Notes: generated by a model from the letters alone, not told the origin. 64,000 bases of DNA from Bacillota bacterium (GCA_023458035.1 JAEXAX010000034.1:186001-250000); one strand, 5' to 3'. Counted from the first letter of the stretch, positions 32,705 to 43,624 are shown. Numbers and translations: made by a program.

Positions 32705-34517
32705 TATGAATCATCAAGAGCGGCAACGGCATAAGCAGCAAAACCGCAGGGCCTATTTATTTTTATTGCGGTTTGCCATGCGCAAAAAAGCCGCTCTGGC
32801 TCTCGGCTTTGTGTTGGTATCGGTCGCCGTTGGCCTGGATCTGGGAGCAAATTATTTCGTGGCCCGGCTGCTGGATGAGCTGGCGGAAATTTGGCAGCGG
32901 CAGGCGGTTGGACGGCTGGTGGGCATGGTGGCAGGCTACGCCGGCCTGGTGATTCTGGCCGGTATGGCGGTGTATATCAGTAATGTGTATACTAAACGAA
33001 CAGCTGAGGGCATCGTCGGAATAATCCGTGAGGAAGTATTTGATCACCTGCAGCGACTGCCGGTTTCCTTTTATGATAAGACGGCTGCCGGTCGGATCGT
33101 AGCTCGGGTGACCGGTGATAATAAGGCTATGCGTGATGTCTATCAGTTATTCTTTTCGGAAATGCTGATGGCAGTCATTTACATGGTTTGTATCTATGGT
33201 GTATTATTATTTTTAAACAGGACGCTGGCTCTGCTGTCATTGCTCCCATTGACTGTTTTCGGCATCTTTTTATGGGATTATCACCGCCGCAGCAGCCGTA
33301 TTCAACGGGTGTACAGACGGCTGCTGGCCGATATCAATGCGGTGGCCAATGAAAATATCCATGCTGTTACCATGATCCAGTCCTTCGGACAGGAGAAGAA
33401 GCTGGAAGATGAGTTTGCCGCCGGCAGCGAGGAGCTGTTTCGACAGGATCTGAAGCTGACTTTTCTGGAAGCATATAACGGCTACACGGCCATGGAGATG
33501 CTGCGATGGGTCGTGCAGGTATTGCTGGTCTTTTATCTTGGCTACAGCTATCTGTATACCGATCATCCGCTGAGTCTGGGTATGGTCTACCTGTTTAATC
33601 GTTATATGGTGGCCATGTTCAATCAGGGCAGTCGGCTTATGCAAAACATGCCGAAGGTCGAGAAATCGTTTCAGTCTGCCGGCCACGTGCTGGAACTGCT
33701 GCAATTGCCGCCGGTCGAAGAGGCGGCAGCCGATGAATGGCTTCCGCAGGTCGAACGTAAGGCGGTGACCGACAGCGGGAAAAAGACGGCAGACGGCAGT
33801 GTGGTCTTTGAAAATGTGAGCTTTTCTTATCTGGAGGGCAAGCAGGTCTTATCCGACATCTCCTTTGAAGTGCCGGCCGGCCATATGGTTGGTATTGTCG
33901 GCCATACCGGCAGCGGCAAATCGACGATTGCCAATCTGTTGCTGCGTTTTTATCCGACTGACAGCGGCAGCATTCGTATCGGCGGACAGGATATCAGCAT
34001 GTTGTCGATCGAGGAAACGAGGAGTCATATGGCCATCGTATTACAAGATCCCTACCTGTTTGCCGGAACCATACTGGACAATATTACGCTGGCGGATGAG
34101 CGCTACAGTCGCCGGCAGGCGGAAGACGCTCTCAGAGCGGTCGGTGGAGCGGATATTTTGGCCGGAAAGGGACTGGATCTGATGCTGACTGAAAACGGTT
34201 CGGCTTTGTCGGCCGGTGAACGGCAGTTGATTTCCTTTGCCAGAGCCCTGCTTCGCGATCCGCAGATTCTGATCCTGGATGAGGCAACGGCGGCGGTGGA
34301 CAGCGAGACCGAGCAATTGATTCAAAAAGGTATGGAAAAGCTGGAGGATGGTCGGACGACCATCGTGGTGGCCCATCGTCTGTCGACCCTGCGCCATGCC
34401 GATCACATTTTGGTGATGCGAAAAGGTCAAATCATCGAGCGAGGCACACACGAAGACCTGCTGGCAATGGATGGCTACTATACACAATTATATAAAAAAC
34501 AATTTGTGCAGGCTTAA
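32691..34517 (+). CDS. ABC exporter subunit, catalytic partner (YheH-like)
   Basis: 608 aa, with membrane domain (about residues 30-330) and ATPase domain with Walker A GHTGSGKST, signature LSAGERQLISFARAL (the variant LSAGE typical of YheH-type subunits) and Walker B ILILDEATAAVD with the catalytic Glu, HRLSTL switch. The upstream gene overlaps by 14 bases. I favour the ATG at 32691 (MKRSNMNHQ), 11 bases after AGGAGG; the ATG at 32682 is too close. The pair forms a heterodimeric multidrug or lipid exporter; the substrate is unknown. Confidence 0.9.
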   Translation: MKRSNMNHQERQRHKQQNRRAYLFLLRFAMRKKAALALGFVLVSVAVGLDLGANYFVARLLDELAEIWQRQAVGRLVGMVAGYAGLVILAGMAVYISNVYTKRTAEGIVGIIREEVFDHLQRLPVSFYDKTAAGRIVARVTGDNKAMRDVYQLFFSEMLMAVIYMVCIYGVLLFLNRTLALLSLLPLTVFGIFLWDYHRRSSRIQRVYRRLLADINAVANENIHAVTMIQSFGQEKKLEDEFAAGSEELFRQDLKLTFLEAYNGYTAMEMLRWVVQVLLVFYLGYSYLYTDHPLSLGMVYLFNRYMVAMFNQGSRLMQNMPKVEKSFQSAGHVLELLQLPPVEEAAADEWLPQVERKAVTDSGKKTADGSVVFENVSFSYLEGKQVLSDISFEVPAGHMVGIVGHTGSGKSTIANLLLRFYPTDSGSIRIGGQDISMLSIEETRSHMAIVLQDPYLFAGTILDNITLADERYSRRQAEDALRAVGGADILAGKGLDLMLTENGSALSAGERQLISFARALLRDPQILILDEATAAVDSETEQLIQKGMEKLEDGRTTIVVAHRLSTLRHADHILVMRKGQIIERGTHEDLLAMDGYYTQLYKKQFVQA

Positions 34518-34538
34518 GCCTGCCGGTAAGGAGGAATT

Positions 34539-36335
34539 ATGGGTTTACCGAAGAGACAGGATGTTCCGGATGAATTAACCTGGGATCTGACCAGAATATT
34601 TGCCGATGAGGCGGCCTATGAGGCCTGCGTGACTGAGCTGGCCGACCTTACACAGCGGATCTGCGGGTATAAGGGCAGTCTGCGAACCGCCGAAGATGTA
34701 CTGGACGTATTGGATTTGTATAACGAGTACCGGATGAAGGAGTCTTGGTGCGCAAGCTATTGTTCATTATCGACCTCCGTCGATATGACGAATGAAACAC
34801 TGGCCATGCGTGAGCAGAAGCTGTTTCGCATTCTGAGTGAGCAGGGGGCGGCATTGGCCTTTTTGGAGAATGAGATTCTCGGCCTGCCGGAGGCGGTTCT
34901 GGCAGCTGCCATACGATCGACTGATCGTTATGCTCATTTTTTGCAGGTGCTGCTGGATAAGAAGGCCCATCTTTTGTCGCCGGCCGAGGAGGCTTTGTTG
35001 GCCAAGCTCGGCCCGGTATTATCTGCGCCGCTGCAGCATTATGAGGATACCAAGCTGGCTGATATGCAGTTTCCGGATTTTGAGGTGGACGGTAAGAACT
35101 ATCCGAACAGCTTTGTGTTGTTTGAGAATGTTTATCAGTATGAGCCGGATACCAAGGTGCGCCGGGCAGCCTTTGCGGCTTTTTCCGGCGTACTGCGTCA
35201 GTATCATCTGACCATTGCCGATGACTATATCACTCGGGTACAGGCTGAAAAGATTGAGTCCGAGCTGCGCGGCTTTGATTCGGTGATCGACTATTTGTTG
35301 GCTCAGCAGCGTGTACCGGCCGAGCTGTATCACAGACAGATTGATCTGATCATGGAAAGGCTGGCTCCGGTGATGCGCAAGTATGTCAAGCTGCTGCAGC
35401 GGGAATATGATCTGGATAAGCTTTGCTATGCAGATCTGAAGCTGCCGCTGGAGCGTCATCTGCAGCCGCGCGTAAGCATTGAGGAATCTAAGGCCTATGT
35501 GGAAAAGGCGCTGGCTCGGCTGGGTGAAGAATACCTCGAACTGGCTATGGGGGCTTATCGGGATCGTTGGGTTGATTATGCCCAGAACGAAGGAAAATCA
35601 ACCGGCGGCTTTTGTGCCAGCCCATACGGCAAGGGCGGGTTTATCTTACTGTCCTGGACCGGCCTGCTGAGCGAGGTTTATACCATGGTGCATGAGATCG
35701 GACATGGAGTTCACTTTATGCTGAGCCAAAGAGAGAACAGTGCACTTGAAGAGGCGCCTTCGCTGTATATCATCGAGGCGCCTTCGACCGCCAATGAGCT
35801 GCTGCTGTCACAAGCCCTGCTCAAGGAAGCGAAGGATGACACCTTCCGGCGGTATGTGCTGTCTTCGATGATCGGAAATACCTATTACCATAATTTTGTC
35901 ACGCACCTGTTAGAGGCGGCCTACCAGCGTGAGGTCTATCGTTTGGTGGATCGTCATGAGGCTCTGTCGGCCGGCACTCTGGATTCCTTAAAGAAGGAAG
36001 TGCTGGCGAAGTTCTGGGGTGACGCGGTTGAACTGACCGAAGGTGCTGAGCTGACTTGGATGCGGCAGCCGCATTACTACATGGGACTGTATCCCTACAC
36101 CTACAGTGCCGGCCTGACCGTGTCAACGGCTGTCGTACAGCGGATGCAGACCGATCCGGCGGCGGTAGAGGATTGGCTGTCCATGCTGCGGGCCGGCGGT
36201 TCCAAAGATGTGGCCGAGCTGGCATTGCTGGCCGGCGTTGACTTGCACACCGAAGGGCCGCTGCTGACAACGATTGATTATCTGCGGGATGTGGTCGATG
36301 AGATCGCTGCCATTACGGAAAGGATGGGAATATAA
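34539..36335 (+). CDS. pepF: oligoendopeptidase F (M3B family)
   Basis: 598-aa cytosolic zinc endopeptidase that cuts oligopeptides. The zinc motif is VHEIGHGVHF (HExGH, two His and the catalytic Glu), with the third ligand in EAPSTANELLL. N-terminal helical domain (RQDVPDELTWDLTRIF start, typical of PepF). Full family length. It starts 21 bases after the ABC pair with GGAGG upstream. The AsnC gene follows 1 base after its stop. Confidence 0.95.
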   Translation: MGLPKRQDVPDELTWDLTRIFADEAAYEACVTELADLTQRICGYKGSLRTAEDVLDVLDLYNEYRMKESWCASYCSLSTSVDMTNETLAMREQKLFRILSEQGAALAFLENEILGLPEAVLAAAIRSTDRYAHFLQVLLDKKAHLLSPAEEALLAKLGPVLSAPLQHYEDTKLADMQFPDFEVDGKNYPNSFVLFENVYQYEPDTKVRRAAFAAFSGVLRQYHLTIADDYITRVQAEKIESELRGFDSVIDYLLAQQRVPAELYHRQIDLIMERLAPVMRKYVKLLQREYDLDKLCYADLKLPLERHLQPRVSIEESKAYVEKALARLGEEYLELAMGAYRDRWVDYAQNEGKSTGGFCASPYGKGGFILLSWTGLLSEVYTMVHEIGHGVHFMLSQRENSALEEAPSLYIIEAPSTANELLLSQALLKEAKDDTFRRYVLSSMIGNTYYHNFVTHLLEAAYQREVYRLVDRHEALSAGTLDSLKKEVLAKFWGDAVELTEGAELTWMRQPHYYMGLYPYTYSAGLTVSTAVVQRMQTDPAAVEDWLSMLRAGGSKDVAELALLAGVDLHTEGPLLTTIDYLRDVVDEIAAITERMGI

Positions 36336-36336
36336 G

Positions 36337-36822
36337 ATGGATAAACGAATGGAGATTTTAAATCTGATCGAAAAGAACAGTCACTTAAGCGCCGCCGAGA
36401 TCGCCGCGATGACCGATATGTCTGAGGAAGCGGTACGCGCCGAGATCAGGACCATGGAGCAGGAAAAGGTGATTTGCGGTTATCACACCATCATCAACTG
36501 GGATAAGGTGGATGAAGAATTGGTGACAGCCTTGATCGAGCTAAAGGTCACTCCGCAGAGCGGAGACGGTTATAGGGAATTGGCCAGACGGATCTGCGAT
36601 TACAGTCAGGTGGAGTCGATCTACCTGATGAGCGGGGTATACGATTTTATGGTGACAGTTAAGGGGCAGACACTGCGCGAGATCTCGATGTTTGTTAATG
36701 AAAAATTAGCGTCTATTCCGGAGGTGCAGAGTACATCCACCCACTTTACATTGGTGAAATACAAGGATCACGGAACCAATTTGCTAACGAGTAAAAAAGA
36801 TGAAAGAATGGTGATGTTTTAA
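36337..36822 (+). CDS. Lrp/AsnC family transcriptional regulator
   Basis: 161 aa: N-terminal helix-turn-helix (ILNLIEKNSHLSAAEIAAMTDMSEEAVRAEIRTME, read in pieces) and a C-terminal RAM ligand-binding domain (VTALIELKVTPQ, VESIYLMSGVYDFMVTVKG). Members sense amino acids. The start is the ATG at 36337, one base after the pepF stop. Its TAA overlaps the aminotransferase ATG (TAATG), so it likely controls or co-operates with that enzyme. Confidence 0.9.
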   Translation: MDKRMEILNLIEKNSHLSAAEIAAMTDMSEEAVRAEIRTMEQEKVICGYHTIINWDKVDEELVTALIELKVTPQSGDGYRELARRICDYSQVESIYLMSGVYDFMVTVKGQTLREISMFVNEKLASIPEVQSTSTHFTLVKYKDHGTNLLTSKKDERMVMF

Positions 36823-37991
36823 TGAGAAATCCATTGTCAGATGTGGTACAGGAGATAAAACCGTCCGGTATTCGTAAATTTTTTGATGTAGTCAGCGAGA
36901 TGCCGGATGCTATTACCCTCGGCGTGGGTGAACCGGATTTTGAGACGCCGGGCTTTATCCGTGAAGCAGGTATCAAGTCATTGAATCAGGGCCATACCTT
37001 TTATACCTCAAATCTCGGTATGAAGGAGCTGCGGGAGGAGATTTGTGAATTTGCCAAGGAAAAACAGGGATTGGTATATGATCCATTGACCGAGGTGCTG
37101 GTTACCGTCGGCGGCAGCGAGGCCATCGACATCGCCTGTCGGGCGTTGTTAAACCCGGGCGAAGAGGCCATTATCCCGGAGCCCTGCTATGTATCCTATG
37201 TTCCCTGCGTGAAGCTGGCCGGCGGTGTGCCGGTGTCGATTCCGCTGCAGGAAAAAAATGAGTTCAGACTGACCGCCGGAGAGCTGAGGGCGGCCATTAC
37301 ACCGAAATCGAAGCTGTTGTTTTTGACTTTCCCGAATAATCCGACAGGCGCTATCATGAGCCGCGAGGATCTGGAGGCGCTGCGCGAGATCATTATTGAG
37401 CATGATCTGATCGTCATTTCGGATGAAATCTACAGTGCCTTAAGCTATCACGGCGGCGGTCATGTCAGTATCGCCCAATTGCCGGGGATGCAGGAACGAA
37501 CCATTGTGATCAACGGTTTTTCAAAGGCTTATGCCATGACAGGCTGGCGTTTGGGTTATGCCATGGGGCCGCAGTTGATCATCAAGCAGATGACCAAGAT
37601 TCACCAGTTTGCCATTATGTGCGCACCGACCACCAGCCAGTATGCGGCCATTCAGGCTCTGCGTTTCGGGGACAGCGATGTGCAGCGCATGTGCGCAGCT
37701 TATAACCAGCGACGCCGATTTTTGCTGCAGGCCTTCCGCAGGATGCAGCTGCCTTGCTTTGAGCCGTTCGGAGCCTTTTATGTGTTCCCGAATATATCGG
37801 AATTTGGTATGACCTCTGAGGAGTTTGCCACGCGTTTTCTGACCGAGGAAAAGGTAGCGGTGGTGCCGGGAACAGCCTTTGGGGAGTGTGCGGAAGGATT
37901 TATCCGTATTTCTTATGCCTATTCCATTGAAACGCTGCAGGAAGCCATGCGACGTCTGGAGCATTTTATCACGACGCTGCGACAGGGCTGA
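36822..37991 (+). CDS. class I/II PLP aminotransferase
   Basis: 389-aa fold-type I aminotransferase. Start region LGVGEPDFETPGFI, the phosphate/ring region GGSEAIDIACRAL, FPNNPTGAIM, ISDEIYSAL and the PLP lysine in NGFSKAYAMTGWRLGY; C-terminal Arg in GFIRISYA. Resembles aspartate/aromatic or PatA-type enzymes; the exact amino acid is not readable. Translational coupling to an AsnC regulator and the upstream peptidase suggests amino-acid catabolism. Confidence 0.92.
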   Translation: MRNPLSDVVQEIKPSGIRKFFDVVSEMPDAITLGVGEPDFETPGFIREAGIKSLNQGHTFYTSNLGMKELREEICEFAKEKQGLVYDPLTEVLVTVGGSEAIDIACRALLNPGEEAIIPEPCYVSYVPCVKLAGGVPVSIPLQEKNEFRLTAGELRAAITPKSKLLFLTFPNNPTGAIMSREDLEALREIIIEHDLIVISDEIYSALSYHGGGHVSIAQLPGMQERTIVINGFSKAYAMTGWRLGYAMGPQLIIKQMTKIHQFAIMCAPTTSQYAAIQALRFGDSDVQRMCAAYNQRRRFLLQAFRRMQLPCFEPFGAFYVFPNISEFGMTSEEFATRFLTEEKVAVVPGTAFGECAEGFIRISYAYSIETLQEAMRRLEHFITTLRQG

Positions 37992-38025
37992 GAGTGCCGC
38001 CTTGTGACAGAAAAGAGGAGAAACT

Positions 38026-40353
38026 ATGATAAAATTATATGATTCCGGTGTGTTTTTGCTGAATGGTGAAACGATTATTGAGGCGGATGGCCGTGAAGCC
38101 GCCGCCCTAGCATCCCACGGTGTGGCAAGCGACCGTCAGACAGCGGCCCGCGAGTCTATTGCCTATCGCATCTTGGAAGCGCATAACATCTCTGGTTCGA
38201 TGGAGAAGCTGCAGATCAAATTTGATCAGCTGGCCTCTCATGATATTACCTATGTCGGCATCATTCAGACTGCCAGGGCCAGTGGTCTGGATAAATTTCC
38301 GCTTCCGTATGTGTTGACGAACTGCCATAACAGCCTCTGCGCTGTCGGGGGTACGATCAATGAGGACGACCATATGTACGGCCTGACTGCCGCCAAGAAA
38401 TACGGTGGTGTCTATGTACCGCCGCATCAGGCTGTCATCCACCAGTATGCCCGTGAAATGATGGCACAATGCGGCTCCATGATCCTGGGCTCGGACAGTC
38501 ATACTCGTTACGGAGCTCTCGGTACGATGGCTGTCGGTGAGGGCGGTCCGGAGCTGGTGAAGCAGCTGCTCGGTCAGACTTATGATATCAATCGGCCGGA
38601 GATCATTGCCGTTTATCTGGAAAATGAGCCGATAGCCGGTGTCGGCCCGCAGGACGTGGCGCTGGCGCTGGTCGGCGCCGTATTTTCAAATGGCTATGTA
38701 AACAACAAGGTATTGGAATTTGTCGGTCCGGGTGTCGGAAAGCTCAGCGCCGACTTCCGAATCGGCGTTGATGTTATGACCACCGAGACCACCTGCTTAA
38801 GTTCGATCTGGGCTACCGACGACGAGATTCGTGAGTTTTATGTTATCCATGGCCGGCCGCAGCATTACAGACCGCTGCAGCCGGGAGCAGTCGCTTACTA
38901 TGACGGTATGGTACGCATTGATTTAAGTGAGATCAGACCGATGATCGCTATGCCCTTTCATCCAAGCAATGTCTATACCATAGAGGAATTAAATGCAAAT
39001 CTGGAGGATATATTGCACGACTGTGAGGAGAGGGTGAAGAAACAGCTGGGCGGTCAGGTGAACTATATGCTGATGGACAAGATCCGTGACGGCAAGCTGT
39101 ATTGTGATCAGGGCATCATTGCCGGCTGTTCCGGCGGCGGTTTTGAAAATATCTGTGATGCGGCCGATATACTGCGCGGTCATTCGACCGGTGACGATAC
39201 CTTCAGTTTGAGTGTTTATCCGTCATCAACACCGATCTACATGGAACTGGTCAGAAACGGTGTGATGGCTGATCTGATTGAAGTCGGAGCGGTAGTTAAG
39301 ACTGCCTTTTGCGGTCCCTGCTTTGGCGCCGGAGATACACCGTTTCATAATGCTTTTAGTATTCGTCATACCACCAGAAACTTCCCGAACCGTGAAGGCT
39401 CGAAGGTACAGAACGGACAGATCTCATCGGTCGCGCTGATGGATGCCAGATCGATCGCGGCGACAGCGCGAAACAAGGGCTTTCTGACACCGGCTACCGA
39501 CTTTGACGTGACCTATATCAAGCCGACCTATCATTTCAACGGCACCATATATGAAAACCGTGTTTATGACAGCAAGCTGCAGCCGAAGAAGGAGATAGAG
39601 GTTCAGCTGGGGCCGAATATCAAGGATTGGCCGCAGATGGCCGCTTTACAAGAGAATCTGCTGCTGCAGGTGACCGCCGAGGTCCATGATGATGTGACCA
39701 CCACCGACGAGTTGATTCCGTCCGGTGAGACCTCATCCTATCGCTCAAATCCGCTTGGACTGGCTGAGTTTGCTTTATCCAGACGTTGTCCGTCCTATGT
39801 GGGAAAAGCGAAGGCGATACAGGCTGCCGAGAAAGCCAGGGAAGCAGGACGGGCAGCCGGTGACAGCGAAGCACAGCTGACCGCTGCTGTGACGGCAAGC
39901 GTGCCCGGATTGGCCGGTATATGGAAGCAGGTGCAGGCAGCCTTCCCGGATGTAAGAACAAAACAGACCGGGTTTGGCAGTGCCATTTTTGCGGTGAAGC
40001 CGGGCGACGGATCGGCCAGAGAGCAGGCGGCCTCCTGTCAGAAGGTATTGGGCGGCTGGGCCAATATCGCCAACGAGTACGCAACCAAGCGATATCGTTC
40101 CAACCTGATGAACTGGGGAATGCTGCCCTTTATCATTGACCGCGGCAAACTGCCGTTTGCCGAGGATGACTATATCTTTATCCCGAATATACGGGCGCAG
40201 GTGGAGGCGGCCGCGTCCGAACTGGAAGCCTATGTGGTGAAGAAGGATGGCGTTGCTGCGTTTATGCTGAAGCTAGGTGAGATGACAGCGGATGAGCGTC
40301 AGATTATTCTGGACGGTTGTCTGATCAACTATAACAGGAGGTCGTTATCGTGA
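38026..40353 (+). CDS. aconitase-family hydratase (YbhJ-like)
   Basis: 775-aa member of the aconitase superfamily. 4Fe-4S ligands: Cys in [11 protein letters not shown] and the CxxC pair in FCGPCFGAG. Substrate-site segments: [19 protein letters not shown], and the C-terminal swivel domain with GFGSAIFAV. The overall order (SDSHT, then GCSGGG, FCGPC) fits the YbhJ/hydratase branch rather than classical AcnA. The reaction is presumably a hydration/dehydration of a tricarboxylate-like acid; no citrate synthase or isocitrate dehydrogenase is nearby. The YdcF gene overlaps its stop. Confidence 0.82.
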   Translation: MIKLYDSGVFLLNGETIIEADGREAAALASHGVASDRQTAARESIAYRILEAHNISGSMEKLQIKFDQLASHDITYVGIIQTARASGLDKFPLPYVLTNCHNSLCAVGGTINEDDHMYGLTAAKKYGGVYVPPHQAVIHQYAREMMAQCGSMILGSDSHTRYGALGTMAVGEGGPELVKQLLGQTYDINRPEIIAVYLENEPIAGVGPQDVALALVGAVFSNGYVNNKVLEFVGPGVGKLSADFRIGVDVMTTETTCLSSIWATDDEIREFYVIHGRPQHYRPLQPGAVAYYDGMVRIDLSEIRPMIAMPFHPSNVYTIEELNANLEDILHDCEERVKKQLGGQVNYMLMDKIRDGKLYCDQGIIAGCSGGGFENICDAADILRGHSTGDDTFSLSVYPSSTPIYMELVRNGVMADLIEVGAVVKTAFCGPCFGAGDTPFHNAFSIRHTTRNFPNREGSKVQNGQISSVALMDARSIAATARNKGFLTPATDFDVTYIKPTYHFNGTIYENRVYDSKLQPKKEIEVQLGPNIKDWPQMAALQENLLLQVTAEVHDDVTTTDELIPSGETSSYRSNPLGLAEFALSRRCPSYVGKAKAIQAAEKAREAGRAAGDSEAQLTAAVTASVPGLAGIWKQVQAAFPDVRTKQTGFGSAIFAVKPGDGSAREQAASCQKVLGGWANIANEYATKRYRSNLMNWGMLPFIIDRGKLPFAEDDYIFIPNIRAQVEAAASELEAYVVKKDGVAAFMLKLGEMTADERQIILDGCLINYNRRSLS

Positions 40354-41030
40354 CAAAAACCGGAAAACGACGGAGTCTGAAACGGTGGCTGCTGGGGCTG
40401 TTGATCATCATCCTATTGGCGGTGAGTCTGCCGAATTTCATCGTTGTGATGATCGGCGGAGCCCGTTTTAAAAAGGCCGAGGAATTGCAGGCGGAGGATG
40501 GCTATCAGGCCATCATGGTGCTGGGAGCAGGCATTACGAATTCAAACACTCCGACACCGATCCTGAAGGAACGACTGGACGCCGGCATCGAACTGTACCG
40601 GGCGGGTGCGGCACCGAAGCTGTTAATGAGCGGAGATCATCAGACTGACTTTCATAATGAGGTGGCGGTGATGAAAAATTACGCTCTGGCACAAGGGGTG
40701 CCGGAAGATGATATCTTTCTTGATCATGCCGGAATCTCGACTTATGACAGTATGTATCGTTCCAAGGCCATCTTTGGAGCCAAAAAACTGATTGTGGTGA
40801 CCCAAGCCTACCATCTGTACAGGGCCTGTATGATCGGGCAGCTGCTGGGCATGGAAGTGACGGGCGTTGTCGCTGATCGCAGACGACTGTCCGGTTGGCT
40901 GCAGCGGGATATCCGGGAAGCGGCAGCCAGACCGAAGGATCTGATCAAAGCCTTGTTGGCGCCGCGGGCGACCCACATGGGAGAGTCGATCTCTCTGGAA
41001 CAGAGCGGACTGATTACGGAAGAGCGTTAA
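40350..41030 (+). CDS. YdcF/SanA family (DUF218) membrane-anchored protein
   Basis: 226 aa: N-terminal helix (about residues 11-35) then a DUF218 domain with [71 protein letters not shown] and VVADRR. E. coli SanA and Bacillus relatives affect envelope integrity; the biochemical role is unclear. The GTG start at 40350 overlaps the hydratase TGA, with AGGAGG upstream. Confidence 0.88.
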   Translation: MTKTGKRRSLKRWLLGLLIIILLAVSLPNFIVVMIGGARFKKAEELQAEDGYQAIMVLGAGITNSNTPTPILKERLDAGIELYRAGAAPKLLMSGDHQTDFHNEVAVMKNYALAQGVPEDDIFLDHAGISTYDSMYRSKAIFGAKKLIVVTQAYHLYRACMIGQLLGMEVTGVVADRRRLSGWLQRDIREAAARPKDLIKALLAPRATHMGESISLEQSGLITEER

Positions 41031-41066
41031 TATTCGCCCACTTTGCGGAAGCGGCAGAGCAAGCAT

Positions 41067-41128
41067 AGAAAAAAAGGCCACCCGACAGGCGGCTCAGAGA
41101 TGAGTACCTGTCGGGTGGCTTTTTTGTT
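41067..41128. terminator. bidirectional terminator between ydcF-like gene and PBP gene
   Basis: GCCACCCGACAGG (41077-41089) pairs with CCTGTCGGGTGGC (41107-41119), flanked by A and T runs, between two convergent genes. Confidence 0.85.
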
Positions 41129-41161
41129 TGCGGAGGCTGTGTGAATGAGGGGAAGGTCGTT

Positions 41162-43624
41162 TTAAGGATTGTTGGAATTTTGTTTCTTGTCCTCATCCTC
41201 TTTTTTCTTCTTTTCTTCGGCTTCCTTTTTTTTCTTTTCCTCTTCTTCTTTTTTCTTTTTTTCTTCAGCTTCCTTCTTTTTTTCTTCGGCTGACTTTGGA
41301 CGGTGCGTCGTACAGCTGATTAGCGGTGCGGTGCCCGGTTCAAACAATTCACCGTAGGCAGTGCCGTTGGCAATACAGGCTTCATTGGCCAGTAAACCGG
41401 AAACACGACAGACATTGACTCTTTCCAGACTGCCGGAGGAGGCGAAATTGGTATATTCCAGATTGGCATGGATACGATTCATGATTGATTTCCATAAACG
41501 GGCATGGAAGTAATAATCGTCCTGTTCCATCGGCTGGGCATTGTCATAACCGATCCATATAGCGCCGGTGTAATACGGGGTATAGCCGCAGAACCATTCA
41601 TCCTTATAATAATCGGTGGTACCGGTCTTGCCGGCGATCGGTGAATTATTGAGAACAAAGTTGTTCGCGATACCTTCGGTAACGTTGGAAACCAGTGCAT
41701 GGGTCATCAACTCAGCAGTCGAAGACTTAAACACCCGGCGGCCGGTATCCTTGGTGTTATCCAGGATTACATTGCCGTCCGCGTCCAGGATCTTGCTGTA
41801 GAAGATCGGACGGCGGTAGACACCGTCATTGGCGAAGGTGGCATAGGCGCCGGCCATTTCCAGAGGACTGGCGCCGTTTGTCAGACCGCCGAGGGCAATG
41901 GATTCGGCATGGCTGTCGGCCTCGGTCAACGAGGTGATGCCGTTTTTTAACAGATACTGATAGGCCGTCTGAGTTCCGATCTGCTGGATCACCTTAACTG
42001 CAACCGTATTCTTCGACAGCTGCAGGGCACGGCGAATGGTCATCATACCGGAATAGTTATTATCGGCATTACTGAAGGGGGTGCCGTTACTGAAGGTGGT
42101 CGGAGCATCATTAAAGGCCTGAGCCAGTGTCATACCGCCGGTATCTATGGCCGGACCGTACACACCGATCGGCTTGATACTGGAACCCGGCTGACGGGTG
42201 GAGTTGGTGGCGCGATTCCAACTGAGGTTGGTCTCCTTGCTGCCGCGACCGCCGACCACGGCCTTGACTTCGCCGGTATGCTGGTCGAGGATGGCGATGG
42301 CAGCCTGCGGCTGCGGCGCCAGCTGAATACTTTCGGCCAGTACAGTATCGCCCTCTTTCATGATGGATGCCCGATAGCCGTCGATAGCGGTCTGTGCATC
42401 CTCTTTGGAATAGAACTGCATATGGAAGCCGGCATCCGAGGCCTGATAATAGGCTGTCATATGCTCGCTCGAGTAATGCCTGGTTTCCCCATCCGCATGT
42501 TTGATGGAAACGGCATAGGTCAGTCCCCACTTGGTGTTTGGCGGATAGTTGGCCTCATTGGCAAATTCCTCATCGGCAATGCTCTGGATGTTCAGATCCT
42601 GTGTGGCGTAGATCTTCAGACCGCCGCTGTATACGGAAGTGATGGCCTTAGCCTTGGAATACCCGTTTTTATCCTGCAGATCTTGGATGACCTGCTGGAT
42701 CATGGCATCCATAAAATAAGAATAGACCGAGTTGTTTTCCGTCTGGGCTTCCGAGGCGGCGCCGATACGGCTGTAAACATCATCGACTGCCACTGCCTCG
42801 GCTTCCTCAGGTGTGATGAATTTGGCTTTGATCATGGCGGCCAGAACATCGCTGCGGCGGGCTGCATTTTCCTTCGGATTGGTGATTGGGTTATAGCGGG
42901 TCGGATTTTTGGTGATACCGGCCAGTACAGTGGCTTCCGACAGGTTCAATTCGGATACATCTTTATTAAAGTATTTCAATGAAGCAGCCTGTACGCCATA
43001 GGCACCCGCGCCGAGGTTGATGGTATTCAGATAATTCTCCAGAATGGTGTCTTTGCCGGCCACCTCTTCGAGTTTCAATGCCAGATACTGCTCCTGGATC
43101 TTACGACGGATTTTCTCAGAGGTATTTTCCCTGGTCCAGCCGGTAAACACGTTGTTTTTCAACAGCTGTTGGGTGATGGTGCTGGCGCCCTGTGAGAGCG
43201 AACGGGTTTGTACGGCGATGGCCGCCGCGCGCAGGATACCCTGCGGATCGATGCCGTTATGCTGATAGAAGCGTTCATCCTCGATAGCGACCACGGCCTG
43301 CTGTAGCACCTTCGGGATCTTGTCGATGGTGACATAGATACGGTTGGCTGTCGAAGCATTCAGCTTTTGCAGTTCGGTTCCGTCTGCCGTATACACAAAG
43401 GTGGCCTCTTCAGAGGGTGACACATTCAGGTTTTCGATATTCGGTGCATTGGCGATGATGCTGCGAAAAATTCCGATGCCCATGGCAACTCCGGCCGAGA
43501 AACCGAGTACCAGCAGGAACAGGGACAGTCGCACGGCGATCATGACAAACTTACGGCCGAGCTTGGCAGCCGGTGCGCGCAAGGTTTCTTTTTTCTTCAA
43601 AAGATGATCTCTTGAGTAATTCAT
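41162..43624 (-). CDS. class A penicillin-binding protein (PBP1A type)
   Basis: 820-aa bifunctional peptidoglycan glycosyltransferase/transpeptidase. One N-terminal membrane helix (about residues 30-55); GT51 domain with AIEDERFYQHNGIDPQGILRA and GASTITQQLLKN; transpeptidase with active-site Ser in RQPGSSIKPI, the SxN motif LSKNTV, and AGKTGTT. The last roughly 45 residues are a Lys/Glu repeat (EEKKKEAEEKKKKEE), probably cell-wall associated. The start is MNYSRDHLL at 43624, with AAAGGAG 7-8 bases before it; the earlier ATG at 43651 lies in the leader. Confidence 0.95.
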   Translation of the reverse strand: MNYSRDHLLKKKETLRAPAAKLGRKFVMIAVRLSLFLLVLGFSAGVAMGIGIFRSIIANAPNIENLNVSPSEEATFVYTADGTELQKLNASTANRIYVTIDKIPKVLQQAVVAIEDERFYQHNGIDPQGILRAAAIAVQTRSLSQGASTITQQLLKNNVFTGWTRENTSEKIRRKIQEQYLALKLEEVAGKDTILENYLNTINLGAGAYGVQAASLKYFNKDVSELNLSEATVLAGITKNPTRYNPITNPKENAARRSDVLAAMIKAKFITPEEAEAVAVDDVYSRIGAASEAQTENNSVYSYFMDAMIQQVIQDLQDKNGYSKAKAITSVYSGGLKIYATQDLNIQSIADEEFANEANYPPNTKWGLTYAVSIKHADGETRHYSSEHMTAYYQASDAGFHMQFYSKEDAQTAIDGYRASIMKEGDTVLAESIQLAPQPQAAIAILDQHTGEVKAVVGGRGSKETNLSWNRATNSTRQPGSSIKPIGVYGPAIDTGGMTLAQAFNDAPTTFSNGTPFSNADNNYSGMMTIRRALQLSKNTVAVKVIQQIGTQTAYQYLLKNGITSLTEADSHAESIALGGLTNGASPLEMAGAYATFANDGVYRRPIFYSKILDADGNVILDNTKDTGRRVFKSSTAELMTHALVSNVTEGIANNFVLNNSPIAGKTGTTDYYKDEWFCGYTPYYTGAIWIGYDNAQPMEQDDYYFHARLWKSIMNRIHANLEYTNFASSGSLERVNVCRVSGLLANEACIANGTAYGELFEPGTAPLISCTTHRPKSAEEKKKEAEEKKKKEEEEKKKKEAEEKKKKEDEDKKQNSNNP

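Noticed and set aside
41169..41357. Ser/Phe-rich open frame near the end of the PBP gene
   Set aside because: It is the antisense of the Lys/Glu repeat at the C-terminus of PBP1A.
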